Shown here piece by piece: positions 59,381 to 64,000 of a DNA stretch of 64,000 nucleotides. A program made the position numbers and the translations under genes. The stretch is from JAXLXE01 sp046328115. Lineage in GTDB: Bacteria > Chloroflexota > UBA6077 > JACCZL01. The DNA lies in contig JAXLXE010000001.1 in assembly GCA_046328115.1 (NCBI GenBank), forward strand, positions 806,001 to 870,000. Reading direction: 5' to 3'. The first letter of the stretch is position 1. Each line of letters opens with the position of its first letter. Under the pieces are notes generated by a model. The model was given only the letters and a program-made list of their open reading frames with translations. It searched no databases and was not told where the DNA came from.

Positions 59381-61609
59381 CTAGGCGGCGCGCTCCTCGG
59401 CAACGGACAGGATGCCGCCTGTCTTGTCCAACAGGTCCACGAGCTGCTCCCAGGGAATAGGCCTGGCCATGAGGTACCCCTGGGCGCGCTCGCAGCCAAG
59501 ACCGCGCAGCTCAAGTGCCTGGCGAGGGGTTTCCACGCCCTCTGCCGTCACCTGGAGCTCAAGGCTATGGGCCAGGGCGACGATGGCTCTCACAATCGCC
59601 GTGTCCTGGGCATCGGACCCGAGACCGTCTACGAACGAGCGGTCGATCTTCAGCGTGTCCAGAGGCAGACTCTTGAGATAGCTCAGTGACGAATAGCCTG
59701 TGCCAAAGTCGTCCACGGCGATCTGAACGCCCAGGTCCTTGAGCTCTCGCATGCGTGAGGATGCCCACTCAACGTCCGACATGACCGTGCTCTCCGTCAG
59801 CTCGAGCTTTAGTGACGATGGCTCCAGGTCGTAGTCCTCCAACGCCGCGCGGACTTGATGCATGAGCTGGGGCTGCGCCAGTTGGCGAACTGACACGTTC
59901 ACCGCCATGGTCCTCGGCGCAATGGGGCCTAGCCGATCCATGAGCAGCCGAAGCTGTCGACAACCCTCGCGAATCACCCATGCACCAATGGGGACGATGT
60001 GGCCGCTGTCCTCCGCTACCGGGATGAACTGGGCGGGCGAGACGAAGCCCAGCTCCGGATGCGTCCAACGCAGGAGCGCCTCCACCTCCCGAACCCGCAG
60101 AGTCTCCAGATCCACGATCGGCTGCAGGGCAAGCGTGAACTGGCCCTGCTCCAATGCCCCGTGAAGCGCGCTCTCGATACGGAGGCGCCGCATAGCCGCG
60201 TCGTTCATGTCCGCGTTGAACACGTGATGGTGCCCACGCCCGGCGCTTTTGGAGCGATACATCGCAATGTCGGCCTGCCTCAGCAGCGTCTCCGCGGAAG
60301 ACTGGCCAGAGGTGCATATGGCAATGCCGATGCTCGCCGTGGGTGTGATGTGGTGTCCATCGAGGTTTACGGGTTCGGCCAACGCGGACGTGACCCTTGC
60401 CGCCACCCGGTCGACCTCGTGCAGATCCGGAAGTTGCTCGATCAGAAGTGTGAACTCATCGCCCCCGAAACGCGCCACGGAGTCCGCTTCTCGGAGACAC
60501 GCGCGTAGGCGCTCGGCTACCACTTTGAGCAGTCGATCGCCCGCGGCGTGCCCAATGCTGTCATTGACCACCTTGAATCCGTCTAGATCCAGGAAGAACA
60601 CCGCCAGTGTCTGGGCACGTCTGGCAGCGCGCGCGCACGCTTGATCAAGCCTATCGACAAAGAGGGCGCGGTTCGGCAGCCCAGTCAAGGTGTCGTGATA
60701 CGCCAGCCGAGAGAGCGCTTCCTCGGTCTCGCGTCGCTCGGTGAGATCTCTCAAAAATGCGGTGAATCCGATCCGTCCCCTGAGATCGATCCGCGTTACC
60801 GCGAGCTCCACGGGGAAGAGCTCGCCGCTAGCCCGCGCGCCAATGGTCTCGATCCGATTGTCCAAGAAGTGCCCGTCGCCCCGGCGAAACGCCTCTTCCA
60901 TCTCGGTGCGGCGGACCGCTCGTTCCGACTCCGGAAACACCAAGTCCGTGATGTGGCGTCCGGACAAGACATCCGCGCCCAACCCGAACATGCGCTCCGC
61001 GGCAGGATTGAGCTCCGTGACACGGCCGGAGTCATCGAGATCCATTATCGCGTCCAGCGCCGCGCCCAGGATCGCGCACTTGCGCGCCTCACTGTCCCGG
61101 AGCGCGTCAGCCGCGGCCTGGGTCTGACTGATGTCTCTGATCAGCGCCACCACGCGCCGACGGTCGAACGGGACCATCCGAATCTCAAGGATGTGGCATC
61201 CCTCGTCATCCGCGCAGGTGATCTGGAACGGCGGAGCAGACTCACCGGCTAGCACGGCGGCAGCGGATCGCGCGATCATCGCGGCCCGCTCCCGACCAAA
61301 GACATCGGGAATGCGCGCTCGCCGCGTAGCAGTACGCAGCCCTGGCAGCGGCACCCGCTCCGTCCCGCCCACTCGGAGCACGCGACCACGCCCGTCCAGC
61401 CAGACGGCCGTCCCCGGCAATCTGTCCAGGAGGCCCGCGAGCCACGCTTGAGCCGGACCGCGGCCAACGCCGGCTGTTGCGACGTCAGCTACGGAGGGTC
61501 GGCGCGTAACCGTTCGCGACCCGCGCGAGGTGGCAACGGGTCGTCGCCCATCGCGGCTGGCGCGAGGGCTCATTCGCAGTCGAGTTACGGCGGTGGGGTG
61601 CTTGCTCAC
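59381..61609 (-). CDS. PAS-PAS-GGDEF-EAL cyclic-di-GMP signalling protein
   Basis: 742 aa. An Arg-rich N-terminus of about 50 residues, unusual for the family, precedes two PAS domains (roughly 60-165 and 175-290). The diguanylate cyclase domain has DTLTGLPNRALFVDRL and the intact active site FGGDEF. The phosphodiesterase domain has EALLRW (EAL), the DDFGTGYSSLSYL loop and LEL/VE motifs near the end. Both catalytic domains look active, so the net direction may depend on the PAS signals. It is cytoplasmic. The local context gives no clue to the output. Confidence 0.93.
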   Translation of the reverse strand: MSKHPTAVTRLRMSPRASRDGRRPVATSRGSRTVTRRPSVADVATAGVGRGPAQAWLAGLLDRLPGTAVWLDGRGRVLRVGGTERVPLPGLRTATRRARIPDVFGRERAAMIARSAAAVLAGESAPPFQITCADDEGCHILEIRMVPFDRRRVVALIRDISQTQAAADALRDSEARKCAILGAALDAIMDLDDSGRVTELNPAAERMFGLGADVLSGRHITDLVFPESERAVRRTEMEEAFRRGDGHFLDNRIETIGARASGELFPVELAVTRIDLRGRIGFTAFLRDLTERRETEEALSRLAYHDTLTGLPNRALFVDRLDQACARAARRAQTLAVFFLDLDGFKVVNDSIGHAAGDRLLKVVAERLRACLREADSVARFGGDEFTLLIEQLPDLHEVDRVAARVTSALAEPVNLDGHHITPTASIGIAICTSGQSSAETLLRQADIAMYRSKSAGRGHHHVFNADMNDAAMRRLRIESALHGALEQGQFTLALQPIVDLETLRVREVEALLRWTHPELGFVSPAQFIPVAEDSGHIVPIGAWVIREGCRQLRLLMDRLGPIAPRTMAVNVSVRQLAQPQLMHQVRAALEDYDLEPSSLKLELTESTVMSDVEWASSRMRELKDLGVQIAVDDFGTGYSSLSYLKSLPLDTLKIDRSFVDGLGSDAQDTAIVRAIVALAHSLELQVTAEGVETPRQALELRGLGCERAQGYLMARPIPWEQLVDLLDKTGGILSVAEERAA

Positions 61610-61798
61610 GTCAAAGGCTGGGAGTGGGCGCGAAGCGGTACGAACGACCCGGAGGTCGCACTGGCCCCGGTCAGCCTCTCCTCGAACCAGGAAAACGTCA
61701 CAGTGACGATAAACGAGGACGCCTCGACGCCGCTCCCGGCGATTAGCGCGCCCAATTGCCCCGCTGTTGGGCCCAAATCCCCTATCTGACGGAGGGGA

Positions 61799-62680
61799 TC
61801 AGCCCTTTACGGCGCCGGCACCCCATCCCTTGATCAAGTAGTTCTGGGTGAGGATGAAGAACAGTAACGCCGGAACGGTGATCACGACACCCGCGGCCAT
61901 AATCACCCCCCAATCGGTCGTCGGCCGATTCAACAGATCGGCGAGCCCCACGGGCAGCGTCTTCATGGGATCCGTATTCATCAGGATCAGCGCAAACAGA
62001 TACTCGTTCCAGGCGACGATGAACGTGAAGATGGACGTGGCGATCACGCCCGGTAAGGCAAGTGGCAGGATAACGCGCGTGATGGCCTGGGCCCTCGTGG
62101 CACCATCGATCCAGGCCGCCTCCTCTAGCTCCACCGGAATGCTCTGAAAGAACGCCCACAGCAACCAGGTGGCAAACGGCAGGCCTAGCGCAACGTAGGT
62201 AATGATGAGTCCAAGGTACTGATCCGTCAGGCCAATGGTCTTGAACCAGACGAAGAACGGGATGATGAGCACGATGGGCGGAAACATGTAGCCGAGCAAG
62301 ATGAAGGTGGCCATCTTGTCCCGGCCGGGATACGCGTATCTGGTCAGGCTGTATGCTGCCATGGTCCCCAGCACAATGCTGAGCGCGGTTGAGGCAAACG
62401 ATGTGACCAGGCTGTTCCGCAGGAACGTGGCGATCAACGACTGCTCGAACAGATTCTGGAAGTTCCGCAGCGTCGGCTCGCGCGGCACGATGATCGGCGG
62501 CCAGGTGATTACCTCAGCCGGTGGCTTGATAGCCGTGATAAACATCCACACCAGCGGGATAACGCAGTAAATGGTGAGGACTGCCGCGCCTGTGTAGATC
62601 CCTGCCTGGTGCAACACGCGCCTGGCGCGCACGGACACCCTTGGCGCGACCGTCGCGGGAGCCGCCACCTGGCCCATCAT
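61799..62680 (-). CDS. ABC transporter permease, UgpE/MalG type (third importer)
   Basis: 293 aa. Membrane segments begin GAAVLTIYCVIPLVWMFITA. The coupling loop is EEAAWIDGATRAQAITRVIL. Its ATG overlaps the end of the upstream permease gene by 4 nt. It is the last gene of the leftward operon that starts with the binding protein at the right edge. A weak 7-bp hairpin overlaps its stop codon. No ATPase gene follows; the next gene is the GGDEF-EAL protein 189 nt away. Confidence 0.92.
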   Translation of the reverse strand: MMGQVAAPATVAPRVSVRARRVLHQAGIYTGAAVLTIYCVIPLVWMFITAIKPPAEVITWPPIIVPREPTLRNFQNLFEQSLIATFLRNSLVTSFASTALSIVLGTMAAYSLTRYAYPGRDKMATFILLGYMFPPIVLIIPFFVWFKTIGLTDQYLGLIITYVALGLPFATWLLWAFFQSIPVELEEAAWIDGATRAQAITRVILPLALPGVIATSIFTFIVAWNEYLFALILMNTDPMKTLPVGLADLLNRPTTDWGVIMAAGVVITVPALLFFILTQNYLIKGWGAGAVKG

Positions 62681-63630
62681 ACGGCGCTCTCCTCATGGCG
62701 GAAGTAGCGGAAGTAGAAGAACGCGGCGAACAGCAGAATGAAGAACATGATGTTGGCCAGGGCCGCCCCGGCTCCAGCCTGGAACAGACCAAAGATCAGG
62801 TGGTACGTGTACATAGGTAGGATCCGCACGTACTCGCCCAACGCCCCGTACGATTGGCCACCCCACATCCACACGATGTCGAATTTGGTGAACATCCAAA
62901 CCGTGCGGAGCAGAATCACGATGAACAGCACGGTGCGGATCTGAGGCATGGTGATGTGTACGAACCGGCTCCACGCGCCCGCGCCGTCCACTTTGGCCGC
63001 GTCGTACAGCTCCGGCGGGATGGTCTGGAGCCGCGCCAGGATCGAGATCAGCACGAAGGGGAAAAATGTCCAGATGCTGACGGCAATGAGCGCCCAGAAG
63101 ATGTAGTCAGGGCCGAGCCACAGCGGTGGATCCTTCACCAGTCCCGTGCTGATGAGCAGATAGTTGGCCACGCCGTACTGATTGTTGAAGATCCAGCGCC
63201 AGATGATGACCGAGAGCGTGATGGGGATCATGTACGGAAACAGCGCGATGCCGCGGACGATCATGCGGCCCCGAAAATTCTCGTTCAGGAGCAGCGCAGC
63301 ACCGATGCCCATCACGAGCTGGGCAACCACGGTGATGATGGCGTACACCAGCCCAAGCCAGAAGCTGGACCAGAACTGCGGATCGTCAAATAGGAACGAG
63401 GTGTAGTGGGAGAGCCCCACGAAGGTCTGAGTCTTCTGGATGACGTGCTTGTCAAAGAACCCCAGCCAGAGGTTGTAGACGACGGGGTAGGCCAGCAGCG
63501 CGCCGAGCGTTGCCACTGCCGGCGTGACCATCAGAACGCCAGGAACTTGCTTACTCCGAAGAACACGGCCTAATCCCCAGGGACGGGCCTCGGAGACAGA
63601 CGGGCTGGCCGTCTGCGCAGACAGGCTCAT
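62677..63630 (-). CDS. ABC transporter permease, UgpA/MalF type (third importer)
   Basis: 317 aa. The first helix is VPGVLMVTPAVATLGALLAY. The MalF-like segment RGIALFPYMIPITLSVIIWRW and the EAA loop ELYDAAKVDGAGAWSRFVHI are clear. It overlaps the next permease by 4 nt and follows the binding-protein gene after a stable palindrome. It belongs to the carbohydrate-type (CUT1) importers. Confidence 0.92.
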   Translation of the reverse strand: MSLSAQTASPSVSEARPWGLGRVLRSKQVPGVLMVTPAVATLGALLAYPVVYNLWLGFFDKHVIQKTQTFVGLSHYTSFLFDDPQFWSSFWLGLVYAIITVVAQLVMGIGAALLLNENFRGRMIVRGIALFPYMIPITLSVIIWRWIFNNQYGVANYLLISTGLVKDPPLWLGPDYIFWALIAVSIWTFFPFVLISILARLQTIPPELYDAAKVDGAGAWSRFVHITMPQIRTVLFIVILLRTVWMFTKFDIVWMWGGQSYGALGEYVRILPMYTYHLIFGLFQAGAGAALANIMFFILLFAAFFYFRYFRHEESAV

Positions 63631-63665
63631 ACGCTCTCCCAGAATCCTGGAACGCCAGCTTGAGA

Positions 63666-63707
63666 GCGGGCGGCCAAGGTCGGACGCGTCCGACCTTGGC
63701 CGCCCGC
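63666..63707. terminator. Perfect 42-nt palindrome between binding-protein and permease genes
   Basis: GCGGGCGGCCAAGGTCGGACG (63666-63686) is followed directly by its exact complement (63687-63707). It would form a hairpin of up to 19 bp with a tight loop. It begins 4 nt after the stop codon of the binding-protein gene, read leftward. The role is probably partial termination or mRNA 3'-end protection favouring the binding protein, as suggested for the hairpin at 2299-2363. Confidence 0.75.
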
Positions 63708-63711
63708 GGAC

Positions 63712-64000
63712 TCAGGCCTTCTTCAACGATACCTTGGCGTTGAGCGCCAGCTTGGTTGCCTTCTCCTGGCCGATCTTCATGGCGTCCTGGGGCGACATGT
63801 TCTTGGATACTACGCTTGTCACCATCTCACCCATAATGCCCGCGTTGGCAATGTCGGTGAGCCACGGAACCTTCTTGTCCGCCTCATCGATCATGAACAG
63901 CGGTCTGGCGGACGCCTCCGCCAGGTTCTTGTTCTGCACCTCGATCCAGTTGGCCCACTTCTTGACGATCGCATTGTCCTTATAGACCGGATCGTCCTCC
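63712..64000 (-). CDS. ABC substrate-binding protein, family 1, C-terminal part
   Basis: The last 95 residues or so of an extracellular solute-binding protein entering from the right edge. Reading from 64000, the frame gives EDDPVYKDNAIVKKWANWIE, then NLAEASARPLFMIDEADKK and ends MSPQDAMKIGQEKATKLALN...KKA. This helical C-terminus is typical of CUT1 binding proteins. It is the first gene of the leftward operon with the two permeases at 62677 and 61799. The signal peptide and ligand site are outside the window. Confidence 0.85.
   Translation of the reverse strand, partial: EDDPVYKDNAIVKKWANWIEVQNKNLAEASARPLFMIDEADKKVPWLTDIANAGIMGEMVTSVVSKNMSPQDAMKIGQEKATKLALNAKVSLKKA

Noticed and set aside
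61777..61799. Hairpin AATCCCCT/AGGGGAT as terminator of the leftward importer operon
   Set aside because: Only 7 bp, it overlaps the stop codon of the permease gene and has no T-run; too weak to list.
1..64000. tRNA, rRNA, CRISPR arrays, insertion sequences or phage genes
   Set aside because: I looked for T-loop motifs, regularly spaced repeats, transposase or integrase motifs and terminal inverted repeats and found none.

Overview
The window is a high-G+C, gene-dense bacterial chromosome segment with no rRNA, tRNA, CRISPR or phage genes that I can see. It probably comes from a soil Chloroflexota lineage. The inference rests on several twin-arginine/lipoprotein solute-binding proteins with K-P-A-E-rich linkers behind the lipobox, on many flavin monooxygenases, amidohydrolases, SDRs and MFS pumps, and on sigma70-like promoters. 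It is not proven by a marker gene. Most of the window is organised as small import-plus-catabolism modules.

Layout. 1-154: start of an enolase-superfamily gene leaving the window. 501-4240: oligopeptide-type ABC importer without ATPases. 4346-7808: MFS pump, amidohydrolase, zinc alcohol dehydrogenase. 8030-11481: carbohydrate-type ABC importer behind a near-consensus promoter. 11689-18296: LigB-like extradiol dioxygenase, HpcH/HpaI aldolase, 4,5-dihydroxyphthalate decarboxylase-like protein, LigJ-like hydratase and phthalate-type Rieske oxygenase. Together these resemble a phthalate-to-protocatechuate 4,5-cleavage route, with a nucleotidyltransferase/small-protein pair embedded. 18419-21848: HicB-like orphan, NarL-type two-component system and a secreted repeat protein behind DosR-like palindromes. 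21984-29909: FAD oxidase, an uncharacterised membrane pair, aldo/keto reductase, serine hydrolase, and an orphan peptide-type binding protein.

30031-38143: NtaA-type monooxygenase, a second enolase-superfamily enzyme, SMP-30 lactonase-like protein, MFS pump, SDR and a PaaK-like adenylating enzyme broken by two frameshifts. 38311-40598: zinc-ribbon protein and a ThDP-dependent decarboxylase/synthase. 40925-47266: a very large secreted NHL/RHS-repeat polymorphic toxin, split by one in-frame TGA and ending in an AT-richer tip with a candidate Cys-His-Asp triad. 47450-48747: a decayed LuxR-type regulator and a MazEF pair. 48881-55503: P-loop protein plus a second flavin-monooxygenase cluster. 55537-61609: orphan histidine kinase, amidase, SDR and a PAS-GGDEF-EAL protein. 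61799-64000: a third ABC importer, read leftwards, with a perfect 42-nt palindrome between binding protein and permeases.

The most interesting objects are the split RHS protein with its foreign tip, the compact aromatic-acid cluster, and the two-component system beside DosR-like boxes. Many ORF starts were moved from the longest ATG to positions with a clear Shine-Dalgarno sequence; each entry says so.
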